From NCBI GenBank assembly GCA_003520205.1, contig DOVG01000231.1:1-15016 (forward strand): a stretch of 15,016 nt of DNA. The letters run 5' to 3'. The position numbers and the translations under genes are program-made. The stretch comes from Lachnospiraceae bacterium. Its GTDB lineage: Bacteria; Bacillota; Clostridia; Lachnospirales; Lachnospiraceae. The notes beneath the pieces were generated by a model. The model did not search any database. It saw only the letters and a list, made by a program, of their open reading frames with translations, and was not told where the DNA came from. This document shows, in pieces, positions 6,447 to 13,695 of the stretch; the stretch's first letter is position 1; every line of letters starts with the position of its first letter.

Positions 6447-7499
6447 TTACTTAATAGAGAATTTAAAACAACTCACAGAATGATATCTTTCATCAGCATC
6501 AAATACCGGACTATCTATACTTCCTTCCGGAATAAAGTTCATTGCATTTGGTATATACTGTGGTTCTAAACACATACCAGATCTCTTATGATAGTTAAAT
6601 CCACCTTTGCCTATCTGATCACCTATAAAATTACCAGTATATAACTGAGTACCTGTTTGATCAGAAGAGAACTCCATAAGAATCCCGCTTTCCTTTGAAT
6701 ACAGAGACGCAAATGGTCTCATATCTCCTGAATTACCATTAATTATATAGTTATGGTCATAACCACCAACATATTTAAGCTGAATATCATCCGCTTCAAT
6801 ATCTCGTCCTATCTCTTTAGCCGTTCTAAAATCAAATACTGTCCCTTCTACTGAAGCATTTTCCTCTGTAGGAATAGATTTTTCATCTATAACCGGATTA
6901 TAATAATCAGCATAAAGTACAAGCTCGTGTCCTTCTATGTTTCCTTTATAATGCCCGTTAAGATTAAAATAAGAATGATTTGTAAGATTTATTACTGTTT
7001 TCTTATCACTGGCTGCATCGTATGTGATAAGCAGTTCATTATCATCTGTGATAGTATAAGTTACAGTAATAGTAACATTTCCAGGAAGTCCCTGTTCTAA
7101 ATCATTTGATTTACAGATAAATGTAACAGAGGATTTGTTATCTGTATCAAGAGTTGTCCATATCTTTTTATCGATACCATTAAATCCACTGTGAAGATTA
7201 TTATCGTTATCATTCTGATCCATCTGATATGTCACGCCATCAAGAGTAACTTTTCCACCACATATGCGGTTGGCATTTCTTCCGATAACTGCACCAAAAA
7301 ATGTTTCTCCATTTTCATAGCCGCTGACATCATCGTAACCAAGAACTACATCTCTCATATTTCCGACTTTATCAGGTACTTCCAGTTTTACAAGAGTTGC
7401 TCCAAAATTAATTATAGTAGCCGACATACCAGCCTCATTACAAATGGTATATGCAGTTACAGCTTCCCCCTTTTTTGTTATACCAAAATCCTTTTTCAT
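6447..7499 (-). CDS. galM: Aldose 1-epimerase (mutarotase)
   Basis: A cytoplasmic enzyme that interconverts alpha and beta anomers of aldoses such as galactose, glucose or xylose. The 350-residue length is normal. The family's residues are all present: the RNANR motif (74-78), the His pair at 103 (LHSG) and 175 (NLTNHSYFNLNG), Asp 248 (GGYDHNY) and the catalytic Glu 312 (CLEPQYIPNA), in the order and near the positions known for the Lactococcus enzyme (His96, His170, Asp243, Glu304). It is the last gene of the catabolic operon, 25 bases after xylulokinase, and is followed by a strong terminator. In this context it probably feeds the correct anomer of the released pentose to the isomerase. The family call is firm; the physiological sugar is inferred. 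Confidence 0.94.
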   Translation of the reverse strand: MKKDFGITKKGEAVTAYTICNEAGMSATIINFGATLVKLEVPDKVGNMRDVVLGYDDVSGYENGETFFGAVIGRNANRICGGKVTLDGVTYQMDQNDNDNNLHSGFNGIDKKIWTTLDTDNKSSVTFICKSNDLEQGLPGNVTITVTYTITDDNELLITYDAASDKKTVINLTNHSYFNLNGHYKGNIEGHELVLYADYYNPVIDEKSIPTEENASVEGTVFDFRTAKEIGRDIEADDIQLKYVGGYDHNYIINGNSGDMRPFASLYSKESGILMEFSSDQTGTQLYTGNFIGDQIGKGGFNYHKRSGMCLEPQYIPNAMNFIPEGSIDSPVFDADERYHSVSCFKFSIK

Positions 7500-7524
7500 C
7501 CTTCTATCCTCTTATTATCCAAGA

Positions 7525-8982
7525 TTAATTATACAAATCTTTTACCATAGGATACAGCTTCTTGAACTTAGAATACTTTTCTTCGTATTTGTCCACAAGT
7601 TCCTGTTCAGGTTCAACAACTTCAACAACCTTAACTATTTTATCAGCTGCTTCCTTTACATCCTTAAATACACCGCATCCTACTGCCGCAAGAATAGCAC
7701 CACCAAGTGCCGGTCCTTCATCATTCTCCTGTATTTCCAGACGAATATTCATGATATTTGCAACTATCTTTCTCCACAGAGGACTCTTTGCTCCTCCTCC
7801 ACAGATATTAGATACTTCTACATTTATACCGAGGCTTCTTGCAACTTCAAGACTGTCTCTAAGCCCAAAAGCAACTCCTTCCAGAACACTCTGAACCATA
7901 TCTTCTCTTGTTGTATCCATACTCATACCAAGGAATCCGGCTCTTACAAGCGGATCATTATGAGGTGATCTCTCACCCATAAGATAAGGAAGGAAGAATA
8001 CATTATTCTCGCCAAGCTTGTCTATACCCTTTTGAGAACCACTATAATCCTTGTCTTTAAGTATTTCATCCATCCACCACTTATTGCATGACGCAGCAGA
8101 AAGCATACATCCCATCAGGTGATATCCGCCATCGGCATGAGCAAATGAATGAAGTGAATTCTTATCATCTACTGAGAATCTCTCACTAGATATAAAGAGT
8201 GTACCAGATGTTCCAAGTGACAGATTACAGCCACCTTCACCAACAGTACCAGTTCCAATTGCTGCTGCCGCATTATCTCCAGCACCTGCAACAACCTTAA
8301 CATTACCACCGATACCAATTTCTGAAAGAACTGTATCTTTAACTTCACCCACTACATCAAAGCTTTCATGAAGTGTTGGCATCTCTATATCTGAAATACC
8401 ACAGATATCAAGCATTTCCTTTGACCAGCACTTATTCTTAACATCCATAAGAAGCATACCGGATGCATCAGAATAATCAGACACATATGATCCGGTAAAT
8501 TTATATACTATATAATCTTTAGGAAGCATAAGCTTCTTTATTTTCGCAAAATTATCAGGCTCATTATTCTTTACCCAAAGAATCTTAGGAGCTGTAAATC
8601 CGGCAAAAGCTATATTACCAGTGTATTCAGAAAGTTTGTCCTTTCCTATACAATTGTTCAGATAATCAGTTTCTGCTGTAGTACGACCATCATTCCAAAG
8701 AATAGCCGGACGAATAACATCGTCATTTTCATCTAATATAACAAGTCCATGCATCTGGCCACCGATACCGATGCCTTCAACATTTGTATCATCAAGTCCT
8801 TCAAGAAGAAGTTTGATTCCTTTTATTGTGCCATCATACCAGTCTTCTGGTCTTTGCTCTGACCATCCAGACTTTGGAAAACTAATAGGATATTCTACAG
8901 ATACTGTTTTAAGTATCTTTCCTTCAGAGCTCATAGCCAAAAGTTTAACTGCAGATGTTCCAAGATCTACTCCAATAAACAT
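7525..8982 (-). CDS. xylB: Xylulokinase (FGGY carbohydrate kinase)
   Basis: This enzyme phosphorylates D-xylulose to D-xylulose 5-phosphate with ATP. The 485-residue length fits E. coli XylB (484). Visible features are the N-terminal ribonuclease-H-fold motif VDLGTSAVK with Asp 6, the substrate-binding Met77-His78 pair (GGQMHG) at the same numbers as in E. coli XylB, the RPAILWNDGR stretch (91-100), the catalytic Asp 236 (GAGDNAA, Asp233 in E. coli), and the C-terminal ATP-site glycines (CGGGAKSPLW, 394-403; GPALGGAILA, 423-432). The MH pair and WNDGR favour xylulose over glycerol or ribulose as substrate. The start has GAGGAAGG eight bases upstream. The gene lies 93 bases after the isomerase gene, and the gap holds a terminator-like hairpin; the epimerase gene follows 25 bases downstream. 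It is the strongest single clue that the operon handles xylose. Confidence 0.95.
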   Translation of the reverse strand: MFIGVDLGTSAVKLLAMSSEGKILKTVSVEYPISFPKSGWSEQRPEDWYDGTIKGIKLLLEGLDDTNVEGIGIGGQMHGLVILDENDDVIRPAILWNDGRTTAETDYLNNCIGKDKLSEYTGNIAFAGFTAPKILWVKNNEPDNFAKIKKLMLPKDYIVYKFTGSYVSDYSDASGMLLMDVKNKCWSKEMLDICGISDIEMPTLHESFDVVGEVKDTVLSEIGIGGNVKVVAGAGDNAAAAIGTGTVGEGGCNLSLGTSGTLFISSERFSVDDKNSLHSFAHADGGYHLMGCMLSAASCNKWWMDEILKDKDYSGSQKGIDKLGENNVFFLPYLMGERSPHNDPLVRAGFLGMSMDTTREDMVQSVLEGVAFGLRDSLEVARSLGINVEVSNICGGGAKSPLWRKIVANIMNIRLEIQENDEGPALGGAILAAVGCGVFKDVKEAADKIVKVVEVVEPEQELVDKYEEKYSKFKKLYPMVKDLYN

Positions 8983-9014
8983 ACTTTTTATCCTTCCTCA
9001 TATACTCTTTTAGT

Positions 9015-9059
9015 AAAAATCAAAATGCTATTCCTGCCGAAGCAGGAAAGCATTTTGAT
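9015..9059 (-). terminator. UUCG-capped intercistronic hairpin with U-run, before xylulokinase
   Basis: On the minus strand an 11-bp stem (9019-9029 with 9049-9059), one bulged base and a further 7-bp stem (9031-9037 with 9042-9048) are capped by a C(UUCG)G tetraloop, followed by U5 (9015-9019). It begins 16 bases after the isomerase stop codon. It looks like a complete intrinsic terminator, yet the xylulokinase and epimerase genes lie beyond it in the same direction with no clear promoter of their own. It therefore most likely acts as a partial terminator or 3' stabiliser, raising isomerase over kinase. Confidence 0.75.
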
Positions 9060-9075
9060 AAAATAACAAAGCAAC

Positions 9076-10557
9076 TTATGCAAATGGATTTTCTGATTTA
9101 TACATCACTCCAGCCGGATGATTATAATCTATCTCATCGAATCTTACACCAAGGAATTTAAATACATCAAAGAGAAGTTTTCCATTATGGTGGAATGTAA
9201 TAGCAGCATGATGAGGATAATTCTTCTGAACAAGAACGTGACGATAGAAACGTCCCATCTCAGGTATAGCAAAGATACCAATTGCTCCGAAAGATCTTGT
9301 TCTTACAGGAAGTATTTCACCTTCTGCAACATAAGCACGAAGCTTACCATCTGATGTAGACTGAAGACGGAATATAGTAGCATCTCCAGGAATAAGATCT
9401 CCTTCAAGAGTTCCGTTTGTAACTTCTACTGGAAGGCTTCTAGCCATAATCTTCTGATTTCTCATCTCACAGAATGCAAGCTTGTTTGTAGCTGTATTTC
9501 CACAATGGAATCCCATAAATGTATCAGTAATCTTGTAATCATAAGCAAACTTGCCCTTGATTTCTTCATTGTACATATCTGCCGGAACTGTATTATTGAT
9601 ATCAAGAAGTGTAACTGTATCTTCACTTACAAGCTCACCGATATACTCAGAAAGAGCTCCATAGATATCTACTTCACAAGATACAGGGATACCATCCTTG
9701 CAGAGACGGCTGTTAACATAGCATGGAACACATTTGAACTGTGTCTGGAATGCAGGCCAGCACTTACCAGCTACGATTACATTGCTTCTGCTACCCTTAT
9801 GTGCCTCAACCCAGTCACGAAGTGTAAGCTCATACTGAGCAAGTCTTGAAAGAATCTCTGGCTTTTTATTTCCAGCGCCAAGTTCATTAGTCATATCTTC
9901 AACAACAGCAGGAATTCTCTCATCGCCTTCATGTTTGTTAAATGCTTCGAAAAGATCAAGCTCTGAATTCTCTTCAATCTCAACACCAAGATTATAGAGC
10001 TGCTTGATAGGCGCATTACATGCAAGGAAATCCTGAGGTCTTGGACCAAAGCTTATAATCTTAAGATCGCTAAGAGCTATTCTTACTCTTGCAACCTTTA
10101 CAAAATCATTGATCATATCAGCACATTCATCTGCTGTTCCAACTGGTACTTCAGGAATATAAGCACGAAGATTACGAAGCTTAAGGTTATAGCTTGCATT
10201 AAGCATACCACAATAAGCATCTCCTCTGTCATCAAGAAGGCTGTCACCAGACTCTTCTGCTGCTGCGATAATTGCAGCAGGTCCCTGGAATTCTTTAACA
10301 AGAAGTGTCTCACTTGACTCTGGACCGAAGTTTCCAAGATAAACAACAATAGCGTTGCATCCAGCTTCGTTTACTTCTGCAAGTGCCTTTCTCATATCAA
10401 CTTCATTTTCAATAATTGTCTGACATTCGTAGATATCTCCATACTTTTTATTGTACGCAGCTACAACTGCCTTTCTTCTTCTCTCTGATAATGACATAGG
10501 AAAACAGTCTCTGCTAACTGCTACTATTCCCATTTTTACCTCAGGTACATTTTTCAT
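9076..10557 (-). CDS. L-fucose/L-arabinose isomerase-family protein (COG2407), probable aldopentose isomerase
   Basis: A 493-residue cytoplasmic protein of the FucI/AraA-like superfamily, which interconverts aldoses and ketoses using a divalent metal. Candidate metal ligands, in the family order, are Glu 295 (SCEVDIYGALSEY), Asp 319 (LLDINN) and His 449 or 450 (YPHHAAITF). The N-terminal part shows the alternating strands and glycines of the Rossmann-like domains (for example IVVYLGNFGPESSE, 70-83). It is neither a classical XylA (xylose isomerase barrel) nor a canonical AraA. It sits between transaldolase (24 bases upstream, AAGGAGGT ribosome site) and xylulokinase, and no xylA, araB or araD is in the window. 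I infer that it makes the ketopentose, perhaps D-xylulose from D-xylose. L-arabinose, D-arabinose or L-fucose are alternative substrates, but these would need kinases not seen here. Family firm, substrate open. Confidence 0.85.
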   Translation of the reverse strand: MKNVPEVKMGIVAVSRDCFPMSLSERRRKAVVAAYNKKYGDIYECQTIIENEVDMRKALAEVNEAGCNAIVVYLGNFGPESSETLLVKEFQGPAAIIAAAEESGDSLLDDRGDAYCGMLNASYNLKLRNLRAYIPEVPVGTADECADMINDFVKVARVRIALSDLKIISFGPRPQDFLACNAPIKQLYNLGVEIEENSELDLFEAFNKHEGDERIPAVVEDMTNELGAGNKKPEILSRLAQYELTLRDWVEAHKGSRSNVIVAGKCWPAFQTQFKCVPCYVNSRLCKDGIPVSCEVDIYGALSEYIGELVSEDTVTLLDINNTVPADMYNEEIKGKFAYDYKITDTFMGFHCGNTATNKLAFCEMRNQKIMARSLPVEVTNGTLEGDLIPGDATIFRLQSTSDGKLRAYVAEGEILPVRTRSFGAIGIFAIPEMGRFYRHVLVQKNYPHHAAITFHHNGKLLFDVFKFLGVRFDEIDYNHPAGVMYKSENPFA

Positions 10558-10581
10558 TTGTTTCGACCTCCTTAATATATC

Positions 10582-11232
10582 TTAACCAAATACTTTTTTA
10601 TAATCAGCCTGGAATTTCTCAATTCCCTGATCAGTAAGCGGATGCTTTGTCATCTGCTCAATAACAGCATATGGAACTGTTGCTATATCTGCTCCGGCAA
10701 GAGCACACTCTGTTACGTGAACAGTATTTCTTATACTTGCTGCAATAATTTCAGTTTCAAGACCATAATTTTCAAATATCTGAACGATATCTTCAATAAG
10801 ATTTATACCAGGCATGCTGATATCATCAAGTCTTCCAAGGAATGGTGATACATATGTAGCACCTGCTCTTGCAGCAAGAAGAGCCTGATTAGCTGAGAAG
10901 ATAAGTGTAACATTAGTCTTTATACCTTCTGCAGAAAGGACTTTAACTGCTTTTAATCCTTCAACAGTCATAGGAATCTTAACGACCATGTTTGGATGAA
11001 TTGCAGCTATCTCTCTACCTTCTTTAATCATGCCTTCTGCATCAACAGTAGTAGCTTTTACTTCTCCACTGATAGGTCCGTCCACTATAGAAGTAATCTC
11101 CTTGATAACTTCATTGAAGTCTCTTCCTTCCTTAGCTATAAGAGAAGGATTTGTTGTTACTCCGCAGATAACACCCATATCATTAGCTTTTCTGATGTCA
11201 TCTACATTTGCTGTGTCAATAAAAAATTTCAT
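10582..11232 (-). CDS. tal: Transaldolase, TalC/FSA-like small type
   Basis: A 216-residue enzyme that moves a dihydroxyacetone unit between sugar phosphates in the non-oxidative pentose phosphate pathway. It has the small-transaldolase signature CGVTTNPSLIAKEG (23-36), the Schiff-base Lys 85 (VVKIPMT), and the TNVTLIFSANQALLAARAG stretch (106-124) shared with Bacillus TalC. Glu 57 and Phe 131 stand where the related fructose-6-phosphate aldolase has Gln 59 and Tyr 131, so transaldolase rather than aldolase activity is expected. The start has AAAGGA nine bases upstream. The gene precedes the isomerase gene by 24 bases and follows the GH3 gene by 123. In a pentose operon it supplies the pathway step downstream of xylulose 5-phosphate; transketolase must be encoded elsewhere. 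Confidence 0.93.
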   Translation of the reverse strand: MKFFIDTANVDDIRKANDMGVICGVTTNPSLIAKEGRDFNEVIKEITSIVDGPISGEVKATTVDAEGMIKEGREIAAIHPNMVVKIPMTVEGLKAVKVLSAEGIKTNVTLIFSANQALLAARAGATYVSPFLGRLDDISMPGINLIEDIVQIFENYGLETEIIAASIRNTVHVTECALAGADIATVPYAVIEQMTKHPLTDQGIEKFQADYKKVFG

Positions 11233-11306
11233 AGTCTATTTTCCTTTCTTAATTATTTTCAAAAACACTTAATTGTTTTATAGTTCATTAGTATAAATGA
11301 TTTTTA

Positions 11307-11320
11307 AGAAAATGCTTACA
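11307..11320 (-). promoter_or_regulatory. Possible catabolite-response (cre-like) site before transaldolase
   Basis: TGTAAGCATTTTCT (minus strand) differs from the CcpA cre consensus TGWAARCGYTWNCW at one base, though that base is in the central CG. It lies 75 bases before the transaldolase start in the 123-base gap after the GH3 gene. A weak -10 (TATACT, 11290-11295) follows without a good -35. No terminator hairpin is visible in the gap, so read-through from the GH3 gene is likely. Confidence 0.3.
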
Positions 11321-11355
11321 ATTTTTTATTAAATAATTTCGATTTATTACTTAAA

Positions 11356-13503
11356 TTATATTTCAACAACTGTTTCCAAACATTTTTTACCTGTAAGCTC
11401 TTCACTTCTTGCATCTGGCTGCTGTCCACCAACATATATCTTGTAACTTCCTTTAAGCTGTACTCTTGAACCATCTTCAAGAACAGTATCAAAAGCATTA
11501 TCTGAAAGCTTAAATACAACCTTTCCTGATTCACCGGGTTCAAGTGTTATAGTTTCAAAACCGGCAAGACTAACGTATGGCTGATCATCTTCAAGAAGGA
11601 GCTTTGGAAGATCAGCTATATCAGAATTCTTTCCGTTTGAGAGTTTATCCTGAACCATATTATCTATATAAAGTTCAGCAATCTCGACAGCCTTCACCTT
11701 TCCTGTATTCTTAACTGTAACTTCAACAGTGAATTCATCGCCTGAATTAAACTTAACATCAGAATACTCAAAATCAGAATATGAAAGTCCGTATCCAAAT
11801 GGATATAAAGGAGCAGTTTTAAGATATCTGTAAGTTCTGCCCTTCATACTGTAATCTTCTATAGGTGGCTGAGTTCCATCTTTGTAGAATGTAACAGGAA
11901 GCTTCGCGCTTGGACATGCATCGCCAAAGATAACCTCTGCAAGAGCTTTTCCTCCAGCCTGACCACTATACCAGCTCTGAAGAATGGCACTGCATTTCTC
12001 ATCCTCATTTGAATAATCCATAGCACTACCCGTATTAGATACAAGTATTACAGGCTTACCAGTTGAAAGAACTCTGTCCACAAGTTTTCTCTGACATTCA
12101 GGAAGGAAAAGCGATACCTTATCTCCGGCTGCAAATGCATTACCTGTATCTCCTTCTTCTCCTTCTATAGTAGAATCAAGTCCAACACACAGAATAACTA
12201 CATCAGAATTTCTGGCAACCATTTCTGCTTCACTTAGTCTGTCATCTTCAAAAGCAAGATTCTGAACTTTATTTTCAAACAGATGTGACCCCTCTGAATA
12301 AAGAACCCTGACATCACTTCCTACATAATCTCTGATTCCCTGAAGATTTGTAACATATCTGGATGATGTACCATTATAATTACCTTCAAGTACTGCTACA
12401 GACTGAGCTGTAGGTCCTATTACGCCAATTGTATTTATCTTGCTTTTATCTAAAGGGAGAATTCCATCATTTTTAAGCATTACTATTGATCTTAAACTTG
12501 CTTCATATGAAAGTTCTGCTGATTCATCAGTATCTATATCGAATAAACCAAGCTTATCATATTCACAATCATCAGAAAACATACCCAGTGCTGCTCTAAC
12601 TGCATAGGCACTCTTTGCAGCACGTCTTATCTCTTCTTCTGTTACAAGTCCCTGTTCATACGCTTCCATAATGTGTCTGTAAACGAAACCGGCATTTACA
12701 TCACATCCAGCCTTGAGAGCCATGGCAGCTGACTCTACGATGTTGGCTGTAACCTTATGATTCTCATGAAAATCCATAAGAGCAAGGAAGTCGGAAACTA
12801 TATATCCTTCAAAACCGTATTTTCCTCTGAGTCTCTTTACAATGAGCTCCTGGCTCGCACATGCAGGTTCACCATTTACTCTGTTATAAGCACCCATAAC
12901 ACCGGCTACATCAGCTTCTTTAACAGCAGCCTCAAACGCCGGTACATAAGTTTCTTCTATGTCTTTCTCTGTTGCCTTTGCATCAAAGTAATGACGTGAT
13001 GCTTCCGGACCCGAATGAACTGCATAATGTTTAGCGCATCCGGCAGCTTTCATATACTTTCCATCACCCTGAAGACCTTTTATAAAAGCAACACCAAGTC
13101 TTGATGTAAGATAAGGATCCTCACCGTATGTTTCCTGACCTCTGCCCCATCTTGCATCACGGAATATATTTACATTTGGAGACCACATTGTGATACATTT
13201 ATATAAGTCCCTGTCACCAAGCTTTGTAGACTCGTTATACTTGGCTCTGGCTTCTGTAGATATAACGTCTGCTATCTTCTTCAGAAGATCTTTATCAAAC
13301 ATTGCTGCAAGAGCTATAGCCTGAGGGAATACTGTTGCTGTACCTGCTCTTGCAAGTCCATGTAATCCTTCCCCCCACCAGTTATACTCTGGAATACCCA
13401 GACTCTCTACTGCAGGACTGTCATATCTAATCTGCGATGCAGCTTCTTCAAGAGTCATCTTATCTACTAATTCACTAGCTATTTTCTTAAACTCTTCTTT
13501 CAT
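11356..13503 (-). CDS. Glycoside hydrolase family 3, beta-xylosidase-like, intracellular
   Basis: This 715-residue GH3 enzyme should release terminal sugars from short oligosaccharides. Features in order: YNWWGEGLHGLARAG (40-54) and SPNVNIFRDARWGRGQETYGEDPY (108-131), typical of GH3 beta-xylosidases; the substrate-contact KHYAVHSGPEASRHYF (158-173); the nucleophile Asp 238 in IVSDF; the second domain with GLDSTIEGEEGD (441-452), which holds the acid/base Glu candidates 447 and 449; and a fibronectin-III-like C-terminal domain (about 580-695). There is no signal peptide, so it acts in the cytoplasm on imported oligosaccharides. The start has GGGGAG eight bases upstream. Most GH3 xylosidases have SDC after the nucleophile; here it is SDF, so alpha-L-arabinofuranosidase or beta-glucosidase activity cannot be excluded. 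It is the first gene of the catabolic operon. Confidence 0.92.
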   Translation of the reverse strand: MKEEFKKIASELVDKMTLEEAASQIRYDSPAVESLGIPEYNWWGEGLHGLARAGTATVFPQAIALAAMFDKDLLKKIADVISTEARAKYNESTKLGDRDLYKCITMWSPNVNIFRDARWGRGQETYGEDPYLTSRLGVAFIKGLQGDGKYMKAAGCAKHYAVHSGPEASRHYFDAKATEKDIEETYVPAFEAAVKEADVAGVMGAYNRVNGEPACASQELIVKRLRGKYGFEGYIVSDFLALMDFHENHKVTANIVESAAMALKAGCDVNAGFVYRHIMEAYEQGLVTEEEIRRAAKSAYAVRAALGMFSDDCEYDKLGLFDIDTDESAELSYEASLRSIVMLKNDGILPLDKSKINTIGVIGPTAQSVAVLEGNYNGTSSRYVTNLQGIRDYVGSDVRVLYSEGSHLFENKVQNLAFEDDRLSEAEMVARNSDVVILCVGLDSTIEGEEGDTGNAFAAGDKVSLFLPECQRKLVDRVLSTGKPVILVSNTGSAMDYSNEDEKCSAILQSWYSGQAGGKALAEVIFGDACPSAKLPVTFYKDGTQPPIEDYSMKGRTYRYLKTAPLYPFGYGLSYSDFEYSDVKFNSGDEFTVEVTVKNTGKVKAVEIAELYIDNMVQDKLSNGKNSDIADLPKLLLEDDQPYVSLAGFETITLEPGESGKVVFKLSDNAFDTVLEDGSRVQLKGSYKIYVGGQQPDARSEELTGKKCLETVVEI

Positions 13504-13538
13504 AATATAATCTCCCCAAATTTAACTTTAGATACAAA

Positions 13539-13567
13539 TTTATAGTAACATAGCGATTCTTCAAATA
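13539..13567 (-). promoter_or_regulatory. Probable activator-dependent promoter of the GH3-led operon
   Basis: TATAAA (13539-13544) on the minus strand has only TATTTG (13562-13567) at 17 bases as -35. The nearer direct half-site (13572-13582) begins four bases further upstream. Leader length would be about 29 bases, with GGGGAG before the ATG. The layout mirrors the transporter promoter at 6275-6303. Confidence 0.5.
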
Positions 13568-13606
13568 CTTCTCAAATATTGCGGTAAAGTTTTCCAAAGT
13601 TGCTAT
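13564..13606 (-). promoter_or_regulatory. Tandem 21-bp-spaced direct repeats, candidate AraC-family operator (GH3-led operon)
   Basis: TCAAATATTGC (13572-13582) and the variant TCCAAAGTTGC (13593-13603) lie 21 bp apart, in the same arrangement and orientation to the gene as before the transporter operon. The block is 33/43 identical to 6297-6339. A further partial copy, TCAAATACTTC (13561-13571), directly abuts the proximal half-site. The second half-site is weaker than at the transporter promoter, which may give a different response. Confidence 0.68.
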
Positions 13607-13625
13607 ACTTTTTTTCTGAAGTTTA

Positions 13626-13634
13626 TGTTATAAT
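13626..13634 (+). promoter_or_regulatory. Extended -10 promoter for the AAA+ ATPase gene
   Basis: TGTTATAAT combines a perfect TATAAT (13629-13634) with the TGn extension; no convincing -35 lies at 17 bases. Transcription would start near 13641, about 55 bases before the ATG. The promoter lies 20 bases from the distal half-site of the divergent GH3 promoter. Confidence 0.6.
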
Positions 13635-13695
13635 AGAAAACGCAGAAAAATTTTTCTTTTTTTGCAAATTAACCATGGGGAGTTGGACAAGCAAT

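Noticed and set aside
7191..7968. Plus-strand open frames opposite the epimerase and xylulokinase genes
   Set aside because: Composition is that of reverse-complement shadows and the minus-strand genes are intact with all catalytic residues.
9076..10557. Annotating the isomerase-family gene as araA or fucI
   Set aside because: The sequence fits the broad COG2407 family only; neighbours needed for L-arabinose or L-fucose breakdown are absent and xylulokinase is adjacent.
10582..11232. Fructose-6-phosphate aldolase instead of transaldolase
   Set aside because: Glu 57 and Phe 131 are the transaldolase-type residues where the aldolase has Gln and Tyr, and the sequence resembles Bacillus TalC closely.
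13675..13695. Earlier in-frame ATG at 13675 as start of the AAA+ gene
   Set aside because: No ribosome-binding sequence precedes it, while GGAG (13679-13682) lies between it and the ATG at 13696. The spacing is long, so the choice is likely but not certain.
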